Positions 24,576-35,576 of a DNA stretch of 64,000 nucleotides are shown here, in pieces. Location of the stretch: the NCBI GenBank assembly GCA_021272165.1, contig JAJSLK010000015.1, positions 48,857 to 112,856 on the forward strand, read 5' to 3'. A model generated the notes under the pieces. That model made no database searches. It saw only the letters and a list, made by a program, of their open reading frames with translations, and was not told where the DNA came from. Each line of letters starts with the position of its first letter. Position 1 is the first letter of the stretch. Made by a program: the position numbers and the translations under genes. The stretch is from Methylacidiphilales bacterium. GTDB taxonomy: Bacteria; Verrucomicrobiota; Verrucomicrobiia; Methylacidiphilales; UBA1321.

Positions 24576-25723
24576 GAGTTTGTCGGGGTTGATTCGATCG
24601 ATTGGCGAAGCCGTTCGTGACAGATGACCCCGCCGTGCGTGACGAGGCATTCCTTGAGAATGTCATTGGCCGGGTCGAGTTTGAATGACTGGCTTTCTCT
24701 GTCCCAGAAATGACTGACGAGATGGCCGAGATTGTTCGAGTACATCTCGCTCGCGGTCCGGGCGCTGAATCCGGCGAGATTTCCATGGCCGAGTACCTTC
24801 ACATCGTTGACCACGACTTCCTCGTTCAGCCGGGAACACTCCACATTTCCGCCCGTCTCGATGGCCATGTCGACCACGACGCTGCCGGGCTTCATTTTCT
24901 CGACCATCGCGGTCGTGAGGATGCGCGGGGCCTTGCGGCCAAAGACCTGCGCCGTGGTCACGACCAGGTCGGCCTGCGCGCAATGCTCGGCCATCACTTC
25001 CCGTTGCTTGTCGAGCTGCGCGGCAGTCAGTTCCCTGGCATAACCCTGCGCCGTCTGGCCGGTCTCGCCGAGATCGACTTTAACGAATTTCGCTCCGAGC
25101 GATTTGACCTGTTCCTCCACCGCCGGTCGCGTGTCGAAGGCTTCCACCACCGCGCCCAACCGCCGCGCGGTCGCGATGGCCTGCAGCCCCGCCACACCGG
25201 CGCCGATAATGAAAACCTTTGCGGGCGGGATCGTCCCCGACGGCGTGTTCATCATCGGAAAAAGGCGGTTGAGCCGCGCCGCGCCGAGCACCACGGCGAC
25301 GTACCCGGCAATGTTGGCCTGGGAACTGAGCGCGTCCATCCGCTGGCAGATCGTCGAGCGCGGAATCATCTCCATGCAGATCGCGCTGGCACCCGCCTTC
25401 GCCAACTGCCGGATCAGCCCCGGCTCGTTGAACGGATCAAGATAGCTGATGTGGATGCAGCCCGGTTTCAGCGCGCCGATGTCCTCCGGCGAAGGCTTGC
25501 CCAGTCGCAGCACCACGCTTGCCCCAGCCAGTCCCGATTTGCGGTCGGCGGCAATAGCCGCACCCGCGGCGGCATAGTCACCGTCGGAAATGAAAATCGT
25601 GCGGCCCAGGCCGGGCTCAACGGCGATCTGCGCGCCGAGGCCTTTCAATTTGGCGACGGTCGCCGGGACGAGCGCGGCTCGCCTCTCGTGGGTATTCGTT
25701 TCCCCGGCAACAAAGATCAGCAT
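24572..25723 (-). CDS. pntA: NAD(P) transhydrogenase subunit alpha, soluble part (split PntA-1)
   Basis: 383 aa; AlaDH/PNT N-terminus, VFIIGAGVAGLQAIATARRLGAVVEAFDTRPAVEEQV. Confidence 0.93.
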   Translation of the reverse strand: MLIFVAGETNTHERRAALVPATVAKLKGLGAQIAVEPGLGRTIFISDGDYAAAGAAIAADRKSGLAGASVVLRLGKPSPEDIGALKPGCIHISYLDPFNEPGLIRQLAKAGASAICMEMIPRSTICQRMDALSSQANIAGYVAVVLGAARLNRLFPMMNTPSGTIPPAKVFIIGAGVAGLQAIATARRLGAVVEAFDTRPAVEEQVKSLGAKFVKVDLGETGQTAQGYARELTAAQLDKQREVMAEHCAQADLVVTTAQVFGRKAPRILTTAMVEKMKPGSVVVDMAIETGGNVECSRLNEEVVVNDVKVLGHGNLAGFSARTASEMYSNNLGHLVSHFWDRESQSFKLDPANDILKECLVTHGGVICHERLRQSIESTPTNS

Positions 25724-25745
25724 GATGTGAGACCGCCTTCAATGT

Positions 25746-26759
25746 TCAGATTTTAACCTCAATTTCATCGTATCGATTTAGCCGATAAATGGCCAGTGAC
25801 GCAATCCAGCTAAACACAAAAACACCGATAATCACGAACCCAAGCAGGCCGAAATTGTCATTCAAGACACCGATGGCGTCCCATAGCCTGCCCTGGAGCT
25901 TAAATTGGTCGCCGATCAACCCCAGCGCCTCGATCCCGCCGATGATCGCCGCGATCAGCACCGAAACAAACGTGATCGTCATGTTGTAGTAGAGCTTCCG
26001 GATCGGCTTCACGAAGGCCCAGCCATAGGCGCCCAGCATCAGGATGCCGTCCGTGGCATCGATCAGCGCCATGCCCGCGGCAAAAAGCGCCGGAAAAACC
26101 AGGATCGACCAGATTGGCAACCCCTTCGACGCCGCCGTGGCCGAGATCCCCAGCAGCCCCACCTCCGTCGCCGTGTCGAACCCGAGTCCAAAAAGAAAAC
26201 CGAGCAGGTACATGTGCCAGCTCCGGTTGATGAGCCGGAACAGGAAACGGAAGAACCGGCCGAAAAATCCGCGTTGGGAAAGGATCAGATCCATGTCCTC
26301 ATCGACATAGGCGCCTCCGTTGCGTACGACCTGAAACGTGCGAAAAACCGACAGGAGGATCAGCAGATTAGCCGCGGCTATGGCCAACAGAAAGAAAGCC
26401 GAAATACCCGTCCCGATCATCCCGAAACTCTCCAGCGACCCAAACCGGTCCTTGATCGCGACCGAAGTCAGCGCAATGGCCACTGAAAGTCCGAAAACAA
26501 TCGTCGAATGCCCCAGAGAAAAATAGGTCCCCACGCCCACTGGCCTCTGCCCCTGCTGCATCAGCTTCCGCGTCACATTATCGATCGCCGCAATATGGTC
26601 CGCATCGACCGCGTGCCGCAGCCCGAACGTATAAGCCAGCAATGCCGTCCCCAGCAGCACGGGATAGCCGTGAAAACAATGGATGGCCCAGATCCATGCG
26701 GCGGCATTCGCGCCCAGCAACAACATAAAACTGCCGATGATCCGGCTTTTCAATCCCAT
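25746..26759 (-). CDS. HoxN/HupN/NixA-family nickel/cobalt transporter
   Basis: GLRHAVDADHIAAIDNVTRKLMQQG and LGFDTATEVGLL motifs, multiple TM segments; start at ATG 26759. Confidence 0.92.
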   Translation of the reverse strand: MGLKSRIIGSFMLLLGANAAAWIWAIHCFHGYPVLLGTALLAYTFGLRHAVDADHIAAIDNVTRKLMQQGQRPVGVGTYFSLGHSTIVFGLSVAIALTSVAIKDRFGSLESFGMIGTGISAFFLLAIAAANLLILLSVFRTFQVVRNGGAYVDEDMDLILSQRGFFGRFFRFLFRLINRSWHMYLLGFLFGLGFDTATEVGLLGISATAASKGLPIWSILVFPALFAAGMALIDATDGILMLGAYGWAFVKPIRKLYYNMTITFVSVLIAAIIGGIEALGLIGDQFKLQGRLWDAIGVLNDNFGLLGFVIIGVFVFSWIASLAIYRLNRYDEIEVKI

Positions 26760-26861
26760 ATCGTTCAATCCTTTGATCGACGGTAGGTGAGCCTGGGAAC
26801 TGCCACTACACGGCGGTTGTCTATTTATGGCCGGTTCTTGGCCATCACTCATTCGGCCCCA

Positions 26862-28358
26862 CTAATCCCGGACCTGGGGAGCGCAAACTCGCCGGAAATG
26901 GACACCATAGATAGCCAGGCAAACCGTATGCGGCAGTAGTGTCGGCCGAACAAAAAGCGTCCAAATAAGAAGTTTCCAATAATGGAGTCGTTCACGGCCC
27001 AGGATGCCGATGGTCAGGATTGAGCGGACAAACGCGCCCAGCCGCCGCAGGCTCAGGCTTTCCTGCACCTTGGGCCGGCGATATTCGCTCAGGAAGGTTT
27101 TTAGCCGCGCGTAGTAATTCTTCGGCGAGTAAATCGCGTCGAGGATTTTCTGGTAACCGGCCGCGAGCATCTTCTCGTCCATCAGCGGCACGATATTGGT
27201 TGTGCCGTCGACATTGTCACCCGAGGTGTCACCGCGCAGTCGCCCCGCGTTTTTCATCCGATCGTAAAGCTCCGTGCCCTGAATGGCCTGCAATAGGCCG
27301 ACCATCGCCACGACAATGCCGCTCTTTTGGATGAAATCGATCTGCCGCTGGAAAATGGCCGGCGTATCGCTGTCGAAGCCAACGATGAACCCGGCCTGCA
27401 CCTCCAGACCCGCCCGCTGGATCTTCTTGATGTCCGCGATCAGGTCGCGCCGCGTGTTCTGCTTCTTGTGGCACTCGGCCAGCGAAGTCTCGCTCGGGGT
27501 CTCGATGCCGATGAAAACCGAGTCAAATCCGGCTTCGCGCATCATGTCCATCAGGTCGGGATTGTCCGAAAGATTGATCGATGCCTGGGTCAGGAACGGC
27601 ATCCGCCCCGTCCGGTTCTGCCAATCGATCAGTGGCGGCAGCAAGTCCTTCACCAACTGGCTCTTGTTCCCGATGAGATTGTCATCGACGAAGAAAACCT
27701 TCCCCTGCCAGCCCAGTTCGTGCAGGCGATCAAGCTCGGCCAATACCTGTTGCGAGGTCTTGACCCGGGGTCGATGCCCAAAAAGAGCCGTCACGTTACA
27801 GAATTCGCACTGGAAGGGGCACCCACGCGAGTACTGCAGGCTCATCGTCGCGTACTTCCGCACCTTGGCCAGCTTCCAGAGCGGCGCCGGGGTCTTCGTC
27901 ACATCGGCGAATTCCGCCGATTCGTAAATCGGCTTCGGCACACCGTGGGCCAGATCATCCAGGAACCGAGGCAACGTGATCTCCGCTTCGTTCAGAACGA
28001 AGTGGGTCACGCCGCTGAAATTCTCGCGCTCCGTCGTAAAAAGCGGACCACCTGCAACCACCGGCACTCCTGCCGCGTTGCAACGGGCAATCACCTCACG
28101 CGCGGATTCCCGCTGGACCGTCATGCCGCTGAGAAAAACGTAATCGGCCCATTTCAGGTCGCGTTCTTTCAAGCCTTCAATGTTCATATCGACCAGCCGC
28201 TTCGGCCATGCCTCGGGCAGAAGCGATGCCACCGTCAGCAGTCCCAATGGCGGGAAAGCCGCATGCTTGCCGATGAATTTCAGGGCGTGCTTGAAACTCC
28301 AGAAGGTTTCCGGAATGCGGGGATAAACGAGAAGAATATTCATGCGATGGGCCATCAA
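26862..28358 (-). CDS. B12-binding domain radical SAM protein
   Basis: 498 aa; N-terminal cobalamin-binding-like region, radical SAM motif CPFQCEFCNVTALFGHRPR. Confidence 0.88.
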   Translation of the reverse strand: MMAHRMNILLVYPRIPETFWSFKHALKFIGKHAAFPPLGLLTVASLLPEAWPKRLVDMNIEGLKERDLKWADYVFLSGMTVQRESAREVIARCNAAGVPVVAGGPLFTTERENFSGVTHFVLNEAEITLPRFLDDLAHGVPKPIYESAEFADVTKTPAPLWKLAKVRKYATMSLQYSRGCPFQCEFCNVTALFGHRPRVKTSQQVLAELDRLHELGWQGKVFFVDDNLIGNKSQLVKDLLPPLIDWQNRTGRMPFLTQASINLSDNPDLMDMMREAGFDSVFIGIETPSETSLAECHKKQNTRRDLIADIKKIQRAGLEVQAGFIVGFDSDTPAIFQRQIDFIQKSGIVVAMVGLLQAIQGTELYDRMKNAGRLRGDTSGDNVDGTTNIVPLMDEKMLAAGYQKILDAIYSPKNYYARLKTFLSEYRRPKVQESLSLRRLGAFVRSILTIGILGRERLHYWKLLIWTLFVRPTLLPHTVCLAIYGVHFRRVCAPQVRD

Positions 28359-28482
28359 CGCGGTTTCCGCGTCCTATGATCTTAGCCCGGTCGGGCACAA
28401 CCTGCGCATGATTCCGTTACGCGGTTTTTGCCCAATATCCAACCAATGTTGCTGTCGACTCTGATGGGTTTAGATTGTTCCC

Positions 28483-28998
28483 ATGACTGATCAGAAGCCT
28501 GAAACCCTGTTGCTCCAGAGAAACGACTGGGTGCCCAACAACCCGGTTCTTCCGGTGTTGCTTTATCGTAAAGCGGTGACACCGGCGCACGGCGATGAAA
28601 CCGCTTCGGCCCTCGAAGAGCTTTTTGATCAGAACGGATGGCCAGCCCAATGGCGCAACGGCGTTTATCCCTATCACCATTATCATTCTACGGCGCATGA
28701 AGTCCTCGGCTTTGCCGCCGGGACCGCTCGCCTGATGCTGGGTGGGCCGGATGGCACCGAAATTACCGTGCATCCCGGCGATGTCGCCCTGCTTCCCGCC
28801 GGCACAGGACATTGCAAGCTCGAAGCGAGCCCCGATTTTCTCGTGGTAGGCGGTTATCCGCCCGACCAGGACTGGGACGTTTGCCGCCAGGCGCCCAGTG
28901 ACGCGATGCTGCAGCGCATCGTCCGGGTGCCGTTTCCCGATACCACTCCGGTCACCGGAAAATCGCCGCCCCTGAGCGATTTCTGGAAGGAACCATAA
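28483..28998 (+). CDS. Cupin-fold protein
   Basis: 171 aa; [27 protein letters not shown]...[18 protein letters not shown] cupin motifs. Confidence 0.8.
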   Translation: MTDQKPETLLLQRNDWVPNNPVLPVLLYRKAVTPAHGDETASALEELFDQNGWPAQWRNGVYPYHHYHSTAHEVLGFAAGTARLMLGGPDGTEITVHPGDVALLPAGTGHCKLEASPDFLVVGGYPPDQDWDVCRQAPSDAMLQRIVRVPFPDTTPVTGKSPPLSDFWKEP

Positions 28999-30810
28999 TC
29001 AGGCTGTTGCGGGCGTAAGCTGTGAGCGCTCGTCCGCCGGTCCCTCATGGTCGGAAAGATTCCGCGCCGTGTTGATGAGGCTGATGTGGGAAAAAGCCTG
29101 CGGAAAATTGCCGATCAGCCGCCCCGCCTCGACATCATATTCCTCCGACAAAAGGCCCAGCGGCGTGCAAACCTTCAGCAGCCGGTCAAAAAGCGCCCGG
29201 GCGTCCCTGTTCCGGCCGATAAGATGGAGGCAATCGACCAACCAGAACGTGCAGGGAAGAAACGCCCCCTCCCCGGGCGGCAAGCCATCTACACCAGCGG
29301 ATTCCATCGGATTATACCGTTGCACAAAGCCATCGGCCATTAACTCTTTCTCGATCAATTCGACCGTCGAGCAGACCCGCGAGTCACTCGGCGGCAGGAA
29401 ACCGACCAGTGGAATCATCAGCAAACTGGCGTCGAGGTTCTCCGAACCATAAAATTGCGTAAAGGCCTGACGCTTGAGGTTAAACCCGTGGGCGCAGACT
29501 TCGTGGTGAATTTGCTCCCGAACCTCCTGCCACCGTTCGACATCCCCTTCCAGCCCAAATTCCTCCACGGCCCGGACCGCGCGATCCATCGCGACCCAAG
29601 CCATCACCTTGGAATGAGTGAAGTGGCGCCGCGGCCCGCGAATTTCCCAGATGCCCTCGTCCGGCTTGTTCCAATTTTCCGCGACGAACTCGACCAGGTG
29701 CCGCTCGAGCCGCCAGTGGGCGGCGTCCGTGTCGATCTTCATTTTCCGGGCCAAGTACATGGCATCCATCACTTCGCCGTAAACATCCAGTTGGAACTGT
29801 TCCGAAGCGGCGTTGCCAATGCGTACCGGCGACGAATTTTCATAACCCCGCAAATGGGGCAGCAGAAGCTCCGTCAGGCGGCGCTCGCCGGCCGCTCCAT
29901 ACATAATCTGCAATTGCGATGGATCACCCGCCACGGCCCGCAGCAGCCAATTACTCCAGGCGGCCGCCTCCGCCGTGTATCCGGAATGCATCAGTGAATA
30001 GAGCGTGAACGTCGCGTCACGCAACCAGCAGAAACGGTAGTCCCAGTTACGGATGCCACCGAGCTTCTCCGGCAGCGAAGTCGTCAGGGCGGCCATGATT
30101 CCGCCCGTCGGCGCGTAGGTCAGGCCCTTGAGCGTAATCAAGGAACGCACCACAATGTCCCGCCATTTCCCGCGATAGGCGCAGTGCGAGACCCATTCCC
30201 GCCAGTAATGCTCCGTCTCCTGCAGCGAATGCTCCGCGTCGACCCGCTCCGGCGGCGGCAGATGCGCCGGGTGCCAGGTCAGCACGAATGACTTTCTCTC
30301 CCCGGCGCCGATCCGGAAATCGGCCACCGTGGAAAGGTCCTTGCCCATCGTCCGCACGGCCGAGCGCATCACCAGGGCATTCGGCCCGGCAACGGCGGTC
30401 AATCCTTCCGATGTTCGCTTCACCCACGGAACCGTCGCACCGTAATCGAACCGGACCACCAGCTTCATGTGCAGGTCGACAGTTCCATTGATGCCTTCCA
30501 CGATTCGCACCACATCACGATACCGGCCCCGCGGCGGCATGAAATCAATCACCCGCGCCGACCCGGTGCTGGTCTCAAAAGTGGTTTCCAGGATCAGCGT
30601 ATCAGGACGGTAGGCCTGCTTCCCCAGGCCGTTGCCATCCCCATCACGAGGCGCAATTCGCCAGCAACCGTTTTGATCGTTTCCTAAAAGCGCCGCGAAA
30701 CAGGCATTGGAATCGAACCGCGGCGTGCAGAGCCAGTCGATGGAACCGTTCGCTCCCACCAACGCCCCGCTGTGGGTATCGCCGATGAATCCGTAATCTT
30801 CCAGTCTCAT
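28999..30810 (-). CDS. Glycoside hydrolase family 15 protein (glucoamylase/trehalase-like)
   Basis: MRLEDYGFIGDTHSGALVGANGSIDWLCTPRFDS N-terminus; GGIRNWDYRFCWLRDATFTLYSL; start placed at ATG 30810. Confidence 0.88.
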   Translation of the reverse strand: MRLEDYGFIGDTHSGALVGANGSIDWLCTPRFDSNACFAALLGNDQNGCWRIAPRDGDGNGLGKQAYRPDTLILETTFETSTGSARVIDFMPPRGRYRDVVRIVEGINGTVDLHMKLVVRFDYGATVPWVKRTSEGLTAVAGPNALVMRSAVRTMGKDLSTVADFRIGAGERKSFVLTWHPAHLPPPERVDAEHSLQETEHYWREWVSHCAYRGKWRDIVVRSLITLKGLTYAPTGGIMAALTTSLPEKLGGIRNWDYRFCWLRDATFTLYSLMHSGYTAEAAAWSNWLLRAVAGDPSQLQIMYGAAGERRLTELLLPHLRGYENSSPVRIGNAASEQFQLDVYGEVMDAMYLARKMKIDTDAAHWRLERHLVEFVAENWNKPDEGIWEIRGPRRHFTHSKVMAWVAMDRAVRAVEEFGLEGDVERWQEVREQIHHEVCAHGFNLKRQAFTQFYGSENLDASLLMIPLVGFLPPSDSRVCSTVELIEKELMADGFVQRYNPMESAGVDGLPPGEGAFLPCTFWLVDCLHLIGRNRDARALFDRLLKVCTPLGLLSEEYDVEAGRLIGNFPQAFSHISLINTARNLSDHEGPADERSQLTPATA

Positions 30811-30982
30811 GGCGAAGGAATCAGGCGAAAGACCGTCGGCTGCGGCCGCGCAATTTCCAAGTATCGTTGATCGCCCGGCTCGGGCTGCTCCTGGAAAAAT
30901 TTCTGTCGCCAGCAGGGCAGGCGGTAATAGGTCAATGAAGAGGGCGGGTGGTTCGCGGCAACCGGTGGATGATGTGACGTAT

Positions 30983-32782
30983 TTATCGGCATAAGGTTCC
31001 CACCATGGTTTCGGGCCCCTTCCCAGAATCGTTTCCAAACCGAGCCTCGCTCGAGCGCAGAATCGTCTCGCCCGGGATCGCAGCCATTTCCCGGCGGTCA
31101 AGCGCCAGCGTCACTTTGACCAGCCGACTCGACAAATCATAGGTGAGGCTGAGTTGCGTCGAATCGAAATCGACCCGCCACGATTTGCGGTCTGGATTTT
31201 TGTTTCCAAAAAAGTCACACCGCTTTTTCAGGCCTTCGCGATAAAGGGCCAAAACTCCGGCGTATGGCGGCTTGTCCAACTCGTCCCAGCGAAGCTTCGA
31301 ATCGCGGAAAGTTGACTCCGCCTGGCAATCTGGAATCGGCCGGCCATGTTCTTGGGCGTCAAATTGAAACTCCTTTTTTCTGCCTTCGGAAACGAGTGGA
31401 CCGAAATCGCCGGGATGATCCGTAAAATAGAGAAAGGGCGTGCTGGCCGCCCATTCCTGACCCATGAAAAGCAGCGGTGTATATGGAACAAAACAGAAGA
31501 AAAGCGAAAGCGCCCGATAAGCCTCCAGTGAGATCGACTGATGCAGCCGCTCCCCAAATGCGCGGTTGCCCACCTGGTCGTGGTTCGACATGCAATAGAT
31601 AAATTGTTCCGGCGGGAGATGGTTGCAGGCCGAACCCCGGGGCTGTTCGAGTTTCGGATGATTCTGCCCGCGAAAATACCAGCCGTGCCGCAACGTGTCG
31701 GCGATTTCCTCCGCCGAACCCGTGAAACGGCCAAGATAAGAATGACTTTCTCGCGTCTGCGAAATGCGAAAGGTGTGATGAAAATCGTCCGCCCACATCG
31801 CATCCAATTCCCATCCGCCCTTGGTCAAGGGCTTGAGAAGCTCCGCGCTGTTGCGGTCATCCTCCGCCGTCGCAAATGCGCCATGGGCATGAATCAGCTC
31901 CGAAGCCAGCATTAGCCAATGCTTTTCCGATTCATCCCGAATTGCATGGGTCGCATCGAATCGGAATCCGTCGATGCAAAATTCCCGCAGCCAATAGTCA
32001 AGATTCTGCAACAGGAGATGCCGCACCGGCGCCGAATGCTTCCCGTGCAAATTGTAGCTCTTTCCCCATGCACCCGTGTTTTCCGGATGCGAAAGGAATC
32101 CCGAATAGGCATCCGTCGGATCGCCCACTGCGCCGATATGGTTATAAACGACATCGAGCATCACCGCGAGGCCATGCGCATGACATGCATCGACCAGAGC
32201 CCGCAGGTCATCCGGATGACCGTAAGCGTGATAGGGAGCGAAGAGCAGGGTCCCGTCGTAGCCCCAGTTCCGTTCCCCCGTACACTCGGCCACCGGCATG
32301 AGCTCGATCACCGTCACGCCCAGCTCATGCAGATAATCGAGCCGGTCGATCGCCGCGCGAAAAGTCCCGGCCTGGGTAAACGTCCCGACATGCAGCTCAT
32401 AAATTACGTGTCCCTGCCATCCCGGCCTCTTCCAGTCAATGGCCTGCCAGTGGTAGGCCTGTGGATCAATCACCATCGACAGCCCAAAGATACCCCGGGG
32501 CTGATAACGCGACGCCAAATCAGGCAGCCCGTCGCGTCCATCGATTTCGAAGCTATAAAGATCACCCGCCCGTCCTTCGACATCGACTCCGATGAAATAA
32601 CCGTGCTCGTTTTTGTGTAGCGCGAACCGGCGTGGCGAACCGTTCTCCTCTGCCTTCACCATCACTTCCACCTTCGTCCGCTCGGGCGCCCATGCCGTAT
32701 ACCGGACACCTTCCGGCACAATTTCCGCACCCAGATTACGGGTCGGCACGCCAACCAAAATGGAAAGATCGAAAGTCTTCAT
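30983..32782 (-). CDS. treZ: Malto-oligosyltrehalose trehalohydrolase
   Basis: GH13 motifs (VMLDVVYNHIG, DGFRFDATHAI), N-terminal CBM48-like region, YELHVGTFTQAGTF; start at ATG 32782. Confidence 0.9.
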   Translation of the reverse strand: MKTFDLSILVGVPTRNLGAEIVPEGVRYTAWAPERTKVEVMVKAEENGSPRRFALHKNEHGYFIGVDVEGRAGDLYSFEIDGRDGLPDLASRYQPRGIFGLSMVIDPQAYHWQAIDWKRPGWQGHVIYELHVGTFTQAGTFRAAIDRLDYLHELGVTVIELMPVAECTGERNWGYDGTLLFAPYHAYGHPDDLRALVDACHAHGLAVMLDVVYNHIGAVGDPTDAYSGFLSHPENTGAWGKSYNLHGKHSAPVRHLLLQNLDYWLREFCIDGFRFDATHAIRDESEKHWLMLASELIHAHGAFATAEDDRNSAELLKPLTKGGWELDAMWADDFHHTFRISQTRESHSYLGRFTGSAEEIADTLRHGWYFRGQNHPKLEQPRGSACNHLPPEQFIYCMSNHDQVGNRAFGERLHQSISLEAYRALSLFFCFVPYTPLLFMGQEWAASTPFLYFTDHPGDFGPLVSEGRKKEFQFDAQEHGRPIPDCQAESTFRDSKLRWDELDKPPYAGVLALYREGLKKRCDFFGNKNPDRKSWRVDFDSTQLSLTYDLSSRLVKVTLALDRREMAAIPGETILRSSEARFGNDSGKGPETMVGTLCR

Positions 32783-35565
32783 GATGCCGAAAAAAGAACC
32801 GCTACAGGCCAATCGGCGAAGAGCGTTTCCATGGTAATATCTCCGGCGTCTTCAGCGAATGCCTGCCCCGTCAGCATGTTCATCCATTGGCGGCTTTTAT
32901 GAATGGGCAGATGCGTCCCGCTCCACGCTTTTCCGATGCCAGGGGCTTCTATGAGATCGAGTCGCCGCGGAACAATGACCAGCAATTCCGCCGTCCGCCA
33001 CCGCCGCGAAAAGGCCACGACCTGGTCGGCCTTCGGCCCCGCCAAATGAAGCGCTTGGTAATCCCCCAGCGCAAAAAGTTCGGGCTGATCCCGCCGCAAA
33101 GAGAGCAGCGCCCGCGTGATGCGCATTTTGATTCCGCCATCTTTCCAGTTCTCAAGCAATTCCTTCGCTCCCCGCTTGGCCAGACCATCAAGCAGCGTGG
33201 TGCGGTAGACGTAATCAACGGGTCGGCGGTTGTCCGGATCGACGAGACTGAAGTCCCAGACCTCGGTCCCCTGGTAAAAATCGGGCACACCCGGCGAGGT
33301 CGCCTTAAGCACGGTCTGCGCCAGCGAAAAAATCATGCCGCGGCTCGCGATGCGCCGGGCAAAGGGCATAAAATCTTCCAGGAACGGCGTTGAGGCAAAA
33401 ATCATGTCGATAAAGGCCTCGCCCGCCTGCTGCCATTCTACACGCGGGTTGATCCAATTCGTATCCAGCTTCGCTTCGGCCTGCGCTTTCCGGAAATAAC
33501 CCTTGATGCGCTCCCGATAGACGTCATAGGAGCCGCCATTTCCCAGCGGCCAAGAGGCGAGCAGGGCCTGATAGAGAAAATATTCTTCGCGCCCATCCGG
33601 CGCCATGCGCCCATGAATTTCCCGCCGTGCACCCAGGTTCATCTTGTGCCATGTGCGCAGATGCGATTCCCATTCGCATGGCAATTCCGCCAGTGCACAG
33701 AGCCGCGCCCGCGCGTCCTCGCTCCACTTGGTGTCATGCGTCGAAGTCGCCAGCAGGCAAAGCGGGACCTGCCTGAACCGCCGCCAATTGGCCTCGTGAA
33801 ATTCCGAAACCGGCCGGCCAAAAAGAGACGGATGATGCCCAACTTCATTCGTCGCCAGCATCCGGCCAAAACGATAAAAATGGGTGTCCTCCACCGACTT
33901 CGCCATGATCGCCCCGGTGACCTGCTGAAGCTTGCACGTCCAGGCGTCGAATGCGCTTTTCCGCTCCGGCCCTTCCTCCGCTCCGGGATATTCCCCCGAA
34001 AGGACGCGAACCAGAAAACGTAGCGGCACAGGATCGAAATCAGGATTTCGCCGCAACGCCTCATCCCGAGCCACAGTCAGCCACTTCTTGTCGGTCGCAG
34101 AAATTTTTTCGCCCGGCATCCGGTAGGTCCGGTATATGGGCAGACAGGCGAGAAGATGGCGCAGCGCTCTTTCGATGTCATGCAGACTCACGTCGCGCCA
34201 ATGCCAGTCGGGTTCGATTAACGCATCGAGCTCAGCCGCCAGACTCGCCACGGCATTGGGAAAAATTTCCTGCAGGATGAAAAGCTTGTCCTGATAGGTC
34301 AGGTCGTGGCTCGTCTCTGCCTCGCCGGTGAAATCGTTGTAAATCCTCGTCCAGGCCGGCTCATCTTTCTGATCGAGAAAAAGATCAATCAGGCTCGAGG
34401 CAAATTCATAGCCGGTTGTCCCGTGGACCGCCCATGATTCCGGCAATGTTTCGCCCACGGTCAAAATTTTTTCCACCAGGGTATAGATCGCCACGTCATC
34501 CGCTCGCCGCTCAGCAATAAGATTCCTCAGGCGCTCCAAGTACTGTGCCGGATTCCACAATCCGTCGATGTGGTCGAGCCGGATCCCCGTAACCGTCCCC
34601 GCGGCGAGAAGATCGCCCAGCAACCGATGGGTCGCCGCAAAAACTTCCGGATCTTCCATCTTCAGGCCCACCAGTGTATCGATCGCGAAGAAGCGGCGGT
34701 AATTCACTTCGTGCGCGCCAACTTTCCAGTGCGCCAACCGGTAATGCTGCTGTTCCAAAAGCTCATGCAGCTTCATGAAACTCGCCGAATCGCCCCGGAC
34801 GCCGTTCATTTTTCCCAGCGCCTGCTGCAATGTCTGACTCAACATGGTATCGGACGCCAGGGCCTCCGCCCACTCCTCCAATAATTTTTCCAGCGCCGCA
34901 TCCCGCGCCTCTGGATTATCCGTCGGCAGATTTTCAAATGCCTCCGCCGACTCCTGCAATTTCCGCCGGCGCACATCGCCCGACGGCAAAAGCTCGATCA
35001 TCTGCTCGAAAATCAGCCCGTAACTCCGCGGCCGGATCGGCAACTTGAGCGAACCATAATGGACAAAAAATCGCCCCTGGAATTGCTTCAGCACCAAGCC
35101 GCCATTTTCCAGCACTGTCCCGTAATGATCTCCCAGCATCGGCACCAGCACCCGATCGTGGAGCCGCTCCAGCCGCGGATGCCATTCGATATCGAAATAG
35201 CGCGCATACTTCGAATTCGATCCATTTTCCAATACATGCCGCCACCAGACATTGTACTCCCCGTCGATGCCCATGTGGTTCGGCACAAAATCGACCAGCA
35301 GCCCGAGTTCTCTTTTTCGCAACTCCGCGCTGAGCCGGTCCAGTGCTTCGCGTCCGCCCAGAGTTGTGCTGACCCGGTTGTAATCGTTCACGTCATAGCC
35401 GTGCGTGCTCGTGGACGACGCCTGCAAAATCGGTGATGCATAAAGATCCGAAATCCCCAGCCCGGAAAGATAAGGCACGAGCTTCTCCGCCGCCGCGAAT
35501 CCAAATTGCGGCGTGAACTGAAAGCGGTATGTCGCCCGCGGAAGCGTTGTTGGCAGCGAAAGCAT
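32779..35565 (-). CDS. treY: Malto-oligosyltrehalose synthase
   Basis: 928 aa; PRATYRFQFTPQFGFAAAEKLVPYLSGLGISDLYASPI, LLVDFVPNHMGID, GIRLDHIDGLWNP. Confidence 0.92.
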   Translation of the reverse strand: MLSLPTTLPRATYRFQFTPQFGFAAAEKLVPYLSGLGISDLYASPILQASSTSTHGYDVNDYNRVSTTLGGREALDRLSAELRKRELGLLVDFVPNHMGIDGEYNVWWRHVLENGSNSKYARYFDIEWHPRLERLHDRVLVPMLGDHYGTVLENGGLVLKQFQGRFFVHYGSLKLPIRPRSYGLIFEQMIELLPSGDVRRRKLQESAEAFENLPTDNPEARDAALEKLLEEWAEALASDTMLSQTLQQALGKMNGVRGDSASFMKLHELLEQQHYRLAHWKVGAHEVNYRRFFAIDTLVGLKMEDPEVFAATHRLLGDLLAAGTVTGIRLDHIDGLWNPAQYLERLRNLIAERRADDVAIYTLVEKILTVGETLPESWAVHGTTGYEFASSLIDLFLDQKDEPAWTRIYNDFTGEAETSHDLTYQDKLFILQEIFPNAVASLAAELDALIEPDWHWRDVSLHDIERALRHLLACLPIYRTYRMPGEKISATDKKWLTVARDEALRRNPDFDPVPLRFLVRVLSGEYPGAEEGPERKSAFDAWTCKLQQVTGAIMAKSVEDTHFYRFGRMLATNEVGHHPSLFGRPVSEFHEANWRRFRQVPLCLLATSTHDTKWSEDARARLCALAELPCEWESHLRTWHKMNLGARREIHGRMAPDGREEYFLYQALLASWPLGNGGSYDVYRERIKGYFRKAQAEAKLDTNWINPRVEWQQAGEAFIDMIFASTPFLEDFMPFARRIASRGMIFSLAQTVLKATSPGVPDFYQGTEVWDFSLVDPDNRRPVDYVYRTTLLDGLAKRGAKELLENWKDGGIKMRITRALLSLRRDQPELFALGDYQALHLAGPKADQVVAFSRRWRTAELLVIVPRRLDLIEAPGIGKAWSGTHLPIHKSRQWMNMLTGQAFAEDAGDITMETLFADWPVAVLFSAS

Positions 35566-35576
35566 GATCCATCCGG

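Noticed and set aside
26760-26861. Cobalamin or NiCo riboswitch upstream of the nickel transporter
   Set aside because: No convincing B12-box or NiCo consensus could be read; needs a covariance-model search.
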